Shown piece after piece: positions 1 to 9,186 of a stretch of DNA of 64,000 bases. Origin of the DNA: Valencia hispanica (Eukaryota; Chordata; Actinopteri; Cyprinodontiformes; Valenciidae); assembly GCA_963556495.2 (NCBI GenBank), contig OY747715.1:15382739-15446738 (forward strand), in the 5' to 3' direction. The position numbers and the translations under genes were made by a program. Position 1 is the stretch's first letter. Every line of letters starts with the position of its first letter. The notes beneath the pieces were generated by a model that saw nothing but the letters and a program-made list of their open reading frames with translations, did no database searches and was not told the origin of the DNA.

Positions 1-30
1 TATATATATGTATATGTATATGTATATATG
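1..30. repeat. TA/TATG microsatellite at window edge
   Basis: Alternating TA with TATG variants opens the window and is probably the end of a longer array. The same repeat type forms two long arrays near 35.4 and 36.1 kb. Confidence 0.8.
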
Positions 31-1044
31 TTGATACATAAGTCTTTAATGAAACCTGTCTGCATGACCATGGAATTTATAAGAGTGAGACCAATGGATG
101 CTAAAGCTTTCTTTACAGCAATCTCAGCTCTGTGTGAATGGCCTTGTTTTTCAAATTGATTTTGCACAAACTGTCAGTCTTCACAGCAATGGCAGATTAC
201 TGTTGCATTGGGGGATCAAATGGAAACACAATGCTTACAGTTTTGTTTGTGCTATTTTTATCAAGAAGCTAGAACCATCTTATTGGGTTTGTGTAAGTAA
301 ACTCACTTCCTGCATGAACTATTAAAGTGGTAAGTGTGAAGCAGAATATGATTTGAATAAAAGTATAATACAATGGGATTTGTTGAACATTTTATAATAA
401 TCTCACAATAAGAAGACTGCCAAACGTAGTAAATTAAGTTACAGTAAATCTAATTTCATCACTTTCTGCCCAGTCAAGCTTTATCAGCTATTTCTTTCTG
501 ATAGAATGTGTTGTGCAGCTGCACATAGTTAACTTCCTGTGTTACACCAGTGTCCATCTCTTGCTCTTTTAAAGATTGCCATAGAATAATATGGATAACC
601 TGTAACTCCATTTTATTAATGAATCCAATTTTAAATTTATTCCTTGCCATACATTACATATATTCATGGGTGTATTTTTTTTTCATTTTTAACCCCTTCA
701 ATTCAAGTTTTAGTGATTAGTCTCTTTCTTTTTAGAAAAGACAAACACAAAAAACCATATGCGCAAACAGAGAATTTTTGGGGGTGGTATTATCCAAGTA
801 TGGGAGTAACAATTGTTCTCAACAGCTTTTGTTTTGTAATCTGTGTCCCTTGGAAAAAAAAAAAAAAAAAAAAGGGAAAAAATTGCCATAGGAATATTCC
901 ATTTCAACGTATTTTTTTCAAATTATTGAATGAGAGCCATTACTAACATCAGTCCTCTAAATACATAGCAAATACTCAGGGATTTTATGACATTTTAACA
1001 CCTTAAATGAAATGATTAAATTTTCAGCTTTTTCATTTATACCC
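31..1044. other. AT-rich non-coding stretch
   Basis: I recognise no gene or repeat family here. Frames are short and without family motifs. A run of 20 A sits at 854-873 inside purine-rich sequence and could be the tail of an old retroposed copy, but nothing upstream supports a source. Confidence 0.5.
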
Positions 1045-1051
1045 CCCATTC

Positions 1052-1079
1052 CATCCATCCATCCATCCATCCATCCATC
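1052..1079 (-). repeat. (GGAT)n tail of the Rex3/RTE copy
   Basis: Seven CATC units on the plus strand read as GGAT on the element strand. They lie immediately 3' of the RTE C-terminal codons, so this is the element's own tail rather than an unrelated microsatellite. Confidence 0.85.
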
Positions 1080-1553
1080 ATCTTCCACTTATCCGGGGTC
1101 AGGTCGCGGGGGCAGCAGCTTAAGCAAAGAGACCCAAACTTCCCTCTCCCCAGCCACTTTGGCCAGCCCCTCGGGACGAATCCCAAGGCGCTCCCTGGCC
1201 AGCCGAGAAACATACTTCCTCCAGCGTGTCCTGGGCCTTCCTCTGGGCCTCCTCCTGGTGGGACGTGCCCGGAACACCCCACCAGGGAGGTGTCCAGAAG
1301 GCATCCTGACCAGATTCCCGAGCTACCTCAACTGATTCCTCTCAATGTGGAGGAGCAGTGGCTCTACTCTGAGCCCCCTCCAGAAGACTGACCTTCTCAC
1401 CCTATTGCTAAGGGAGAGCCCAGACACTCTGTGGAGGAAACTCATTTCAGCCGCTTGTATCCATGATTTCGTTCTTTCAGTCACCACCCAGAGTTTGTGA
1501 CCATAGATGAGGGTAGGAATGTAGATCGACCGGTAATTCGAGAGGTTCCCCTT

Positions 1554-1997
1554 TCAGCTCAGCTCTCTCTTCACCACGACAGACCGGTAAAGCGCCCGCA
1601 TAACTGCAGATGCCCTACCAATCCGTCTTTCGATCTCCCGTTCCATTTTTCCGTCATTCATGAACAAGACCCCCAGATACTTAAACTCCTCCACTTGGGG
1701 AAGGACTTCATCCCCAACCTGGAGAAGGCACCCCACCCTTTCCCGGCTCAAGACTATGGTCTCAGATTTGGAGGTGCTGGTTCTCATCCCAGCCGCTTCA
1801 CACTCTGCTCCAAACCACACCAGCAAAAGCTGTAGATCACGTTCCAATGAAGCCAACAGGACCACATCATCTGCAAAAAGCAGAAACCCAATCCTGAGGC
1901 CACCGAAATGGATCCCCTCAACACCTTGGCTGCATTTGGAAATCGTGTCCATAACATTTATGAACAGGATTGGTGACAAAGGGCAACCTTGGTCCAA
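1554..1997 (-). pseudogene. RT-domain fragment of Rex3/RTE ORF2
   Basis: This is the longest surviving frame of the Rex3/RTE copy, 147 codons. It starts in the DQGCPLSPILF block, carries the catalytic FADD motif near residue 41, and reaches the thumb/C-terminal region (EFKYLGVLF, then GRASAVMRALYRSVV). A second piece with the extreme C-terminus lies at 1089-1304 in another frame. The upstream part of the palm domain is at about 2000-2250, also in another frame. Intact Rex3/RTE ORF2 proteins are several times longer. Confidence 0.85.
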
Positions 1998-2251
1998 CTC
2001 TCACTGGAAACGAGCCCGACTTACTGCCAGCAATGCGAACCAAACTCTGACACCGGTCGTACAGGGACCTAACAGCCCGTATCAAGGGGCCTGGTACCCT
2101 ATACTCCCGGAGTACCCCCCACAGGGGCTCCCCAAGGGACACGGTCGAATGCCTTCTCCAAGTCCACAAACCACATGTAGACCAGTTGGGCGAACTCCCA
2201 TGCACCCTCCAGGACCCTGCTGAGGGTGTAGAGCTGGTCCAGTGTTCCCTA

Positions 2252-3770
2252 TCTATGTAAAATGTAATTTTAGGAGGGTTATGGTCTGATATCGCTATTC
2301 TATTATGGGATGGTTGAAAATCCCATTTAAGCAAATTAGTAGATTTATACAACAAAAGAAAATTTTCAACCTGTGGGAACACACTCTGGAGGAAAGGAGA
2401 TGGGGGGGCAATCTATTTTTAAATAATGCTCAATGGTTTTTCTGCAGTTTTGGTGTAAAGACAGAAAGTCCAGAACTAAACTACTAAACTAAACAAGTAA
2501 AACAAATAATAAAAATAAAATGTGGCTAAGACTAGTTATTTCTTTAACTGAGAGCTATACACAAATCAAGCAATGGATCACACAGAGGGAATTTAGGATC
2601 TGTCAGTACTGAGGGTGGCTCTGAACATGGCAGGTGCGATAATTAGGATGTTGAAACCTAGTGGGCATGGAGTAGGAAGCAAAACTCACTGGAAGAAAAA
2701 AGTGTACCCTAGGCTTAATTCCAAACAAGTTTAAAGAGTCCAATGGGAAAAACATAAAGTTTGAAGGTATGCAAATGACAAAAATATATATTTCAGTTAA
2801 TTTGAGTGGTAGTAGTTTTTAGTAAGGTCAAATTAAGCTTTCTAAAGCACTGAAGCTTGTATCAAAAAACGATTCATTACTCAAAGCTTTCTAACACAGT
2901 CCTCTTGGATGACACAGCTACTTAAGTCGGTCATCTTTAATGTTATACTGGAATGAATCATTAACGCACCTCAGGTCTTACTACATTGTGGTAAAGATGT
3001 TGTCCTCATTTAACATTCCTCTAATATATATCTGTGATTTTTTCCTGAAGCCAAGAGGTAACACAAGTCAAGATAACAGCCTCAGGCAAGAAAGGTTAAA
3101 GGATCCTGAATCCTCTCTCCTCCCAATTATGCACACTGTAGCTGTCAAGTTTATAACACTTATTTACTTGATGGAAAAACAAAAGTTATATTTAAAAATA
3201 CAACTGTCAACCTCTATTTCAAGGAGAAAGAACTGGAAAAATAACATTGGCTCCTCCTTCACCCAATCCCAGTTGATTTGTCCTATTTGCTCAGATTGAA
3301 TCAGATGGGAACGATTTAAATTTATCGAAGCACAGATAGCAGAGTGTAAAAGAAAGTGGGGGAAAAACAGGTTACTGCTAATTACATGTGATGTGGTAAT
3401 ATTTCACAACACCTAATGTCTAAATGTATAATTTATAGTGATGAAAACAACTCATGTTTGTCACAGAACAGAGCAAACAGTATTTTTAGAATGAAGCGCG
3501 GAGCCTCACTGTCACCCCTGTGCCTGATTTAATTCTTTAATCAATGGATCAAACAGCTGCTCTCAAGATGATGGAAGGCGGAGCTGACGATCTCGTTCGG
3601 TTTTATCTGGCCATCATGAGGAAGCATGTCTGCAATTAAGATAGACAGATGGCATAGGCAGTGAGGAAAGAGGAATAGAGATGTAGCTGCAAAGACACAG
3701 TTTTGATAAGGAGCCTTACAACTGCTGTGTTCCTCACGGGAGTCTTGGTCTCCTGGGACACCAATAGAAG
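2252..3770. other. Unrecognised non-coding stretch
   Basis: No gene or repeat family is recognised. A frame of 119 codons at 2940-3299 (plus) has no family motif, ordinary composition and no splice context, and I treat it as chance. Confidence 0.45.
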
Positions 3771-3780
3771 TTTTTTGTTT

Positions 3781-3810
3781 GGGTGGGGTGGGGTGGGGTG
3801 GGGGGGGGGG
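3781..3810 (+). repeat. GGGGT/G-tract, possible G-quadruplex
   Basis: Successive GGGGT units run into about ten consecutive G. At least four runs of three or more G with one-base spacers meet the usual G-quadruplex pattern. No gene is recognised beside it. Confidence 0.7.
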
Positions 3811-4105
3811 TTAGGCAGACACACATTCTTTTATCAATGCGAAATGTCACTGCACTTCAAATCCTGCGACATATTGGATTGTTCGGAAGTGCCATTGCAC
3901 TAAAAGACCACATTGTTCTATTTTGAAATATCATGTCGATAGCTTGTTTCCCTGCATATGTTAATGAAGCGCATCTCAAGCTGACAAATTTATGCCAGTC
4001 CTTAAGCTATAAAAAGCACAAGTGATTGGTCACTAATAAGCACGCAATGCACATCAAAGCATCTATCCTATTATTGCTAAAACACTACATACACAATTTC
4101 TACAT

Positions 4106-4192
4106 ATTCAATTCAATTCAATTCAATTCAAAATTACTTTATTAATCCCAAAGGGAAATTAAATGTTGTTGTAACTCATTAAGCAAGTTCCT
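4106..4192 (-). mobile_element. Rex1-type LINE 3' tail, extremely 5'-truncated
   Basis: ATTCA repeats followed by TTACTTTATTAATCCCAAAG and the adjoining 3' UTR closely match, in reverse complement, the sequence at 35983-36060. Only about 85 bp of 3' UTR was inserted or retained. The match to the second copy includes the stretch up to GAACTTGC, so both belong to one subfamily. Confidence 0.8.
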
Positions 4193-4229
4193 ATGACATA
4201 TATGACAGTTGCTTTAAAAAGTAAAAACA

Positions 4230-4484
4230 TTTACATATAATGTCAGTGTATTTTATTGGACTTTTATGTGAAAGAAGGTAGCATGTATAAAAATTTACAT
4301 GGTTGTGTCAATTTTTCACAAATTATAAGTGTTGCCTGTGTGTTCAGCCCCTTCACTCTGATGCTCCTAAATACAATTAAATACCATCAGAAGTTACTTA
4401 ATTTGTAAATGGAATCCACCTATGGGTAACCTAAACTCTGTATATAGTATTGAGCTGTTCTGTAAAGGCCATAGAGGTTTTATA
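4230..4484 (+). mobile_element. Tc1-like element, left part
   Basis: The sequence resembles the left terminal region of fish Tc1-like elements. It contains a TTTTATTGGACTTTTATGTG-like inverted repeat segment, a TTCAGCCCCTTCACTCTGATG-like stretch (diverged) and the CTGTTCTGTAAAGGCC leader that precedes the transposase in this family. It stops at the L2 insertion, and the family sequence resumes at about 5180. Confidence 0.65.
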
Positions 4485-5180
4485 CCTGCTCCTCTAGGGT
4501 CCATAGGATTACATGTGGTGTGCCCCAGGGTTCGATTTTAGGCCCAGTGTTTTTAACCTGTATATGCTCCCTCTTGGCAGCGTCATCAGAAGACATGGAG
4601 TCAACTTTCACAGTTATGCTGATGATACACAGCTGTACATCTCCATGTCTCCCGATAACACACGGCCAATGGATGCACTTTTTAACTGCATTTTAGACAT
4701 CAAATTCTGGATGGCAGAAAACTTTCTCCATCTCAACCAGGACAACACTGAAGTTTTAGTCATCGGTCCTGAGGCTCAGAGAGAGAAACTTTTACCAAAA
4801 CTACAATCACTGTCTTTTAATCCCTCTTTACAAGTGAAGAACCTGGGTGTGATTTTTGACTCTGAGCTGACTTTTATTCCTCACATAAAAAATACTACTA
4901 AAATAGGTTTTTATCAACTAAAGAACATCGCCAGAGTCCACCCCATTCTCTCTCGGGCCAACACAAAGACACTGATGCATGCTTTTATCTCTAGTAGAAT
5001 TGATTACTGTAATGCCCTGCTTTCTGGTCTTCCTAAAAAGAGTATATCAGGTTTACAACTACTACAAAATTCAAAAGGGAAGGGAAGGTGGTTTTATGTG
5101 GTGTCATTTTAATCTGTAAAGCACTTTGTGATGCAACTTCTTGTATGAAAAGCGCTTTATAAATAAAGTTTGATTTGATT
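4485..5180 (+). mobile_element. L2-type LINE fragment, 5'-truncated with internal deletion
   Basis: A truncated L2 copy in plus orientation. It begins in the RT palm, near the block before YADDTQLY, and contains most of the C-terminal RT/thumb region. At about 5070 it jumps straight into the 3' UTR, with AAAGCACTTTGTGATGC, AAAGCGCTTTATAAATAAAG and a TTGATT-type tail ending at 5180. The missing C-terminal coding part shows an internal deletion. The flanks suggest a short TTATA duplication (4480-4484 and 5179-5183), which overlaps the tail and is weak evidence. Confidence 0.88.
4513..5112 (+). pseudogene. L2 reverse transcriptase fragment
   Basis: A 199-codon frame covering RT from the NLYMLPLG block through [10 protein letters not shown] (near residue 36) to SRIDYCNALLSGLPKKS and LQLLQNS. 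After that the deletion into 3' UTR gives unrelated residues. The catalytic YADD is present, but the endonuclease, fingers and first catalytic aspartate are absent. It differs in sequence from the L2 copy at 51-54 kb, which implies another subfamily. Confidence 0.88.
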
Positions 5181-5330
5181 ATAGTGTTTACTGGTGAAAA
5201 GCATCATGAAGACCAAGTGGGTCAATGCTGAATAACTGTATGTGGCTCACTTTTCAGATGTTTTTTATTTTAATTCTGAAAAGCATGTCTTTTCACTTCA
5301 TGTTTTTTTGCTAGGTTTTGTCATGTCAAA
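5180..5330 (+). mobile_element. Tc1-like element, right part after L2 insertion
   Basis: Family sequence resumes with GCATCATGAAGACCAAG, the usual start region of the transposase, then jumps to right inverted repeat sequence containing GCTCACTTTTCAG. The element was therefore already reduced to a short internally deleted derivative. Confidence 0.6.
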
Positions 5331-5604
5331 TAACTAAATAAATATTACATACATAAATTAAATTTCTCTAAAATCCATTAGTTTTTCCTTGTAATTTGAC
5401 AGAATGTTAAAAAGGTATGAATATTCTTAAGGCATTAAATGTTCCATTTCAACTCGTTTATTTTTATTGTGCCGATTTACTATACAAAACAGATCCAGTT
5501 TATGCACAGAAATAATTTATTTCATTTGTTAAAACGTTTTGTAAAGAAATCCAATGTATTGCATCGAATCCCTGAATTAGCAGTAAGTAGGACAGTTGAA
5601 CAGT
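5331..5604. other. AT-rich non-coding stretch
   Basis: Nothing recognised. It lies between the Tc1-like remnant and an L2 3' UTR-like fragment. Confidence 0.4.
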
Positions 5605-5745
5605 CACAGTAATCCCTCATACTGAGCATGTATGAGCCATAGTAGCAAGGAGAGCCCTCCACCCCCACCACCCACCCTCCTTTGCCAGGAAGAAACTTCC
5701 AGCAGAACCTAACTCAGTTTGAGCGAATAGCTACTTCAGCAGTAC
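5605..5745 (-). mobile_element. L2-type LINE 3' UTR remnant
   Basis: The stretch with GGAAGAAACTTCCAGCAGA followed by ACTCAGTTTGAGCG is a diverged form of the 3' UTR segment seen at about 43960-44010 (GGAAGAAACCTCCAGCAGA, GCTCAGTAAGAGCG). It is short, old and has no coding part. Confidence 0.6.
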
Positions 5746-6290
5746 CACAGCTCTCCAGTTAGGTGATACAGCTAAATAGAAATACCAGATCACATGTTTC
5801 CATCATTAAGCTCCCTCATCCAAAAAAGGCTTAACATGTTTAAACAGTCATGAATGCAGAGACATCGCAGTATCTAGAAACATGATGTCGGTTTCCTCCT
5901 TTCAAAAAGGACTGACAATTGATACGCCTCTTATCCTGTTAGGATCAACTGTTTGACATCGCAAAAAACATTCTGAAAGAGTAAGTTGACACCTGGTATC
6001 TTGGAGCTTGTCTGCAAGTGTATTTCCAATTAGAGTGATTGAGTTGACTCTTTCTTTGTATTAGAGATCTCAATTTTTTTCTGCTGTCATTCTCTAACAT
6101 TTTGTCTTATTCCTTCTCTATTTATCTGTGCCCTTGTTTTGTGTCGTTGTCTGGGGTTTTTTTTCCAGAGAAGAGGAAAAGGCAGAGTAACGGATGGCAT
6201 GAGAAAAGCTGCAAAAAGAGGGTGCTATGTTCCCCCTCGCTCCTCTATGCCTGTGTAATAAACAATTTTGTGTGTGTTCTCTGTTTGCAG
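5746..6290. other. Unrecognised sequence with a polypyrimidine/AG site
   Basis: No repeat family is recognised. A T-run followed by CCAG at 6157-6168 looks like a splice acceptor, but the following purine-rich sequence has no good donor. Confidence 0.35.
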
Positions 6291-6324
6291 GAGAAGGAGA
6301 AAGCAGACGGGAGCATCGATCAAT
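6291..6324 (+). other. Candidate 34-nt host exon
   Basis: A strong acceptor (pyrimidine-rich tract ending TTTGCAG) and a strong donor (GTGAGT) bracket 34 nt that translate openly as EKEKADGSIDQ plus one base. I cannot assign a gene. If spliced to the candidate exon at 6774-6804 the frame stays open. This could equally be chance; conservation and transcript data would decide. Confidence 0.25.
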
Positions 6325-6773
6325 GTGAGTACACTTACAGTGTTCAAACCAAAACAGCATTTTTCAGAATATGCCATGTAGTGCCTCATCACAATATGTT
6401 TTTTCTTCTGCTGTTAGTCTGGCATGTGCTTCTGTCCTCGGATTACTGGTAAACACCAGTACCAAGTAATTCTGCTCTAAATAGCTTTGATAAAATGGGC
6501 TTTTGGGGGAAAACTCTGATAATAAAATATCTAAAAAATATGAGAAATTCCACTTGTTGCTGGATTGTGTTTATAGCTTCAGTGGCCTAAGACTTTTTTT
6601 TCTTGGAAAGAAAAAGCTTTGCTCCACAGACCCATGCGTGAAGTCTAGGTAGAGAGATTTTCACAAATCTCCTTACAACCAACCCCCAACTCTACAGACG
6701 GGGATCTTAAAGTACTCCTTTTAGTGAACACCTGACTGTAAAATTAACATGTTACTAATTATTTTGCTTTCAG

Positions 6774-6804
6774 ATGCTTGTTTCCGCCAGTCAGACATGG
6801 AAAA
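6774..6804 (+). other. Candidate 31-nt host exon
   Basis: An acceptor-like TTTTGCTTTCAG precedes 31 nt followed by GTAATG, a weaker donor. Joined in phase to the 6291-6324 candidate, it reads YACFRQSDME. The protein is unrecognised. Such small paired exons would suit an alternatively spliced gene, but support is thin. Confidence 0.22.
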
Positions 6805-7290
6805 GTAATGTTTCTTTGAGTTTGCTCCTTGCATGCTGCTTTAGTGATTGCTCAAAGGGTTTATGCCTGTAATGATCACCCAGTCTTCACTCTGGACCCA
6901 ACATAATCTGGCCATTGAGATTGATTCAGAGATGCTGGTTGAGTTACATTTCAAAGCAGAGGACAAATAGCCAATCACCTCTATAACAGAATCAGCCATA
7001 TTTACTGGTGCTGCTGGTTAAGATGTGACAAAAAGCCTTAAAATCAATCCAGTTTTCATCACAGTTGCTTAGTCTCACACTGAAAAATGTAGAAAACTCC
7101 AGCCTTTCATTTTATAATGTTGATGAAGGGGGAAAAATCCCAACATTAATAACAGTTTTTAACAAAATCACTGTTTGCACAATGACTGGTGCCCCTGCTG
7201 TAGTACATTGTACAACCCCCATTTACCAATAGGACAGACCTTTTTCTCTCTTAATCTTCACTTAATAACATTTTACAAGGTCGGAGCATA
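6805..7290. other. Unrecognised non-coding stretch
   Basis: No gene or repeat family recognised up to the target duplication of the hAT element. Confidence 0.4.
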
Positions 7291-7298
7291 CAGTACAG
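7291..7298 (+). repeat. Target site duplication of hAT element (left)
   Basis: CAGTACAG, identical to 7942-7949 on the other side of the element. Confidence 0.9.
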
Positions 7299-7941
7299 CA
7301 GGGGTCCCCAACCCCGGGCCACGGACCGATACCTTTCATGTGGTACCGGGCCGCAGGCCACACAGAAAGAATAAATAGCTTCCTGTATTTCCGTTTTATT
7401 TATTATCTGGGTGTGACCGCTGTTTTATTTTGAAAAATGACCGGATATCCCCGTTACTTAGCTCAGTCTTGACACATAAAGAGGCTTGTATTGGTCACGT
7501 GATAGTTACCGCTAAAACGAATCCCACAAGCTAGCAAGATGGATAAAAAACAAATGTCTCTTGATCGTTTCTTTGGAAAGGGGCCCAAGGCTCTCACTGA
7601 TTCAGCGTTGTGGTGAGTTAGATTTTTCCTGCACTTTGAATTGGTTTTGTGGTAAATTTTGAATTATTAAAGGTACGTTTAAATATTACCATGGCGACCA
7701 GAGAGCGTTAGGGGGCTGAATGTATGTTGCTCGTGGTATGTTGTCTGCTCGATGTTAGGAGGACGCTATTAATAAAGCTGCGATTACACATTGGATTTAC
7801 GTGTATTGTTATAATTTAAAAAATACCCCGTTTTTATACCGTCCGTTATCATTTATCTATCACACCTTAAAGGCCGGTCCATGAAAATATTGTCTGATAT
7901 TAAACCGGTCCATGGCAAAAAAAAAAGGTTGGGGACCACTG
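7299..7941 (+). mobile_element. Non-autonomous hAT (Tip100/Zaphod-like) element
   Basis: A 643-bp element with inverted termini CAGGGGTCCCCAACCCC (left) and CAGTGGTCCCCAACC (right, reverse complement). It is flanked by a perfect 8-bp duplication, the hallmark of hAT insertion. The termini match those of Tip100/Zaphod-type hATs. At 7539 an ATG opens a short frame reading MDKKQMSLDRFFGKG, which resembles the extreme N-terminus of such transposases. It runs quickly into non-coding sequence, so the element is an internal-deletion derivative that kept the 5' end. The perfect duplication suggests moderate age. Confidence 0.9.
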
Positions 7942-7949
7942 CAGTACAG
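7942..7949 (+). repeat. Target site duplication of hAT element (right)
   Basis: CAGTACAG, identical to 7291-7298. Confidence 0.9.
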
Positions 7950-8144
7950 TACAGAGAGAGAGAGAGATCTTAGCACAATCTCTTTGGGTTGTAGGGATCC
8001 TCTTTTATTCTCTCTTCTAAATTCATACTGCAAAGTTTCTACAGGAGTTTGGTCTTCCTGTCTTCAAGGGGTACAGGGGAAGCTTAATTTTCTATCTTTT
8101 GAACCATTTTGCTGTTATTTTCGCCACATAATTTAGATCATGTT

Positions 8145-8890
8145 CCCATTGAAAGAGCAGATGTTGACCCGTTTTCAGTTTGCATGTAGCATCTACTAGA
8201 TTTTTTTTAATGATTGAACTCCAACAATGTTCCCAAGAGTTTCAGAAGAAGAATGGGCCCACATAATTGCAAACCCTCCACACTACTTAACAGGAGACAC
8301 AAGTGGTTCTTTCATTTTACATCTATTGTGTCACGTGGTGTGTGGAGAATGGACCCAAACGCACTCGCTGAAGGAAGGTGCAGGATGTTTATTAATGTGA
8401 AGTCGTGGTGATTATGGTAGTGAAGATGGTAGGAACTGAGACACTGGACATCGGGCAGGGAAGGAAGACAGCAGGAAGACGACACACCATGGGGATTGAC
8501 AATTGCTACTGACAACTAAGGAGGAAGGATGATCCGGCCGGGAGTGAAAGGAAGTGAGGGGTCTTAAAGGCAGGAGGTGAGTAGGATCAGGTGTGGATGA
8601 TGAGACAGACAGGTGAAGACAATAAGGCAGGAATAGGGCAGCGTGACATATTGTTTGATTCACCTCGAATGTTTGTTGCTGAAAAGCTCAATCTTCATCT
8701 AATCTGACCAAAGCAAATAGTTCCAGTTAAAGTCCCAGTACAGCTTAGCAACCTCCTCACAATTGTGAAGTTAGAATAGAAAATGTTTTTTCTTCCAAAT
8801 AACTTGTTCACAAGTATATAGCAAGTAAAAAAAAGAAGGAAACTTGGTGACACCAGGTCCCACTCTTTGCTGTGTTTTCTTGTTCCAAGA
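8145..8890 (-). mobile_element. Decayed Tc1-like sequence hosting the solo LTR
   Basis: Both sides of the LTR (AAGAATGGGCCCACATAATT at about 8250 and TCTGACCAAAGCAAATAGTT at about 8703) resemble antisense Tc1-like transposase sequence. Removing the LTR and one copy of TATTG gives a continuous sequence. No usable frame survives. Confidence 0.4.
8329..8648 (-). mobile_element. Solo LTR, Ty3/gypsy-type
   Basis: A 320-bp unit bounded by TGTCACG and CGTGACA, with TG...CA ends and an exact 5-bp duplication TATTG (8324-8328, 8649-8653). On the minus strand it reads like a fish gypsy LTR: a TTTAAG-type core promoter element at about 8563-8568, a CTTCC-rich leader, and an AATAAA polyadenylation signal at 8388-8393. 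No internal gag or pol lies on either side. This is a solo LTR left after recombination between two LTRs of a former provirus-like element. Family assignment is from recognition; the LTR structure is seen directly. Confidence 0.85.
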
Positions 8891-9050
8891 TGTGTTTGGA
8901 TCTTCATCCATCTTAGAGGCTAGCAGTAAATAAAATGCGACCTTTGTGTCACGTCATATTTATACACCAGGAAAACAAAAATCTTAGATTACTAATTAGA
9001 GGTTTTTTAGAAGCTCTGATCAATGTAAAAAAAAATATATATATAAGAAT
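8891..9050. other. Short unassigned stretch
   Basis: AT-rich with a short TA run just before the L2 tail. Nothing else seen. Confidence 0.4.
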
Positions 9051-9125
9051 AAAGGCAAGGCAAGGCAATTTTATTTGTATAGCACACTTTCAACAACAGG
9101 GTAATTCAATGTGCTTTACTTGAAT
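9051..9125 (-). mobile_element. L2 LINE 3' end, extremely 5'-truncated
   Basis: GGCAAGGCAAGGCAATTTTA followed by TTGTATAGCACACTTTCAAC matches the 3' end of the large L2 copy at 51114-51185, where the tail unit is GACAA instead of GGCAA. This is about 75 bp of the same family, inserted in the same orientation. Confidence 0.85.
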
Positions 9126-9186
9126 TGGTGATTTAAAAAAAAAAGACACCAACCGGTGATTAAAAAAAAAAAGACACCAACCGGTA
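9126..9186. repeat. Short tandem duplication next to L2 tail
   Basis: The block GGTGATT, an A-run, then GACACCAACC occurs twice in a row. The first copy corresponds to L2 sequence (GGTGATTTAAA is also at about 51190), so the duplication probably arose in the old L2 copy. Confidence 0.7.

Larger units (their letters stand above)
1045..2251 (-). mobile_element. Rex3/RTE-type LINE, 5'-truncated and decayed
   Basis: On the minus strand this encodes the second half of an RTE-class ORF2. The 3' end, at low coordinates, has a (GGAT)n tail at about 1052-1079, typical of fish Rex3/RTE elements. Reading from 2251 down, the reverse transcriptase begins near the region before the first catalytic block, continues through DQGCPLSPILF and the FADD box (FADDVVLLA), and ends in the C-terminal part with RRPRGRPRTRW and LLPPRPDPG just before the tail. 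The frame is broken several times between 1300 and 2250. No endonuclease domain is present, so this is a standard 5'-truncated insertion, dead, and older than the L2 copy at 51-54 kb. Confidence 0.9.

Noticed and set aside
1012..2223. Plus-strand frames of 107-187 codons
   Set aside because: They are antisense to the Rex3/RTE reverse transcriptase, which carries the real motifs on minus.
2940..3299. 119-codon plus frame
   Set aside because: No family motif, no repeat match recognised, and no splice context.
6102..6452. 116-codon plus frame spanning the candidate exon at 6291
   Set aside because: It contains T-rich acceptor-like tracts and a hydrophobic tail; a chance frame over intron-like sequence, not one exon.
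9051..9186. Short repeated blocks considered as a CRISPR-like or satellite array
   Set aside because: Only two copies, derived from an L2 tail in a eukaryotic genome; an ordinary tandem duplication.
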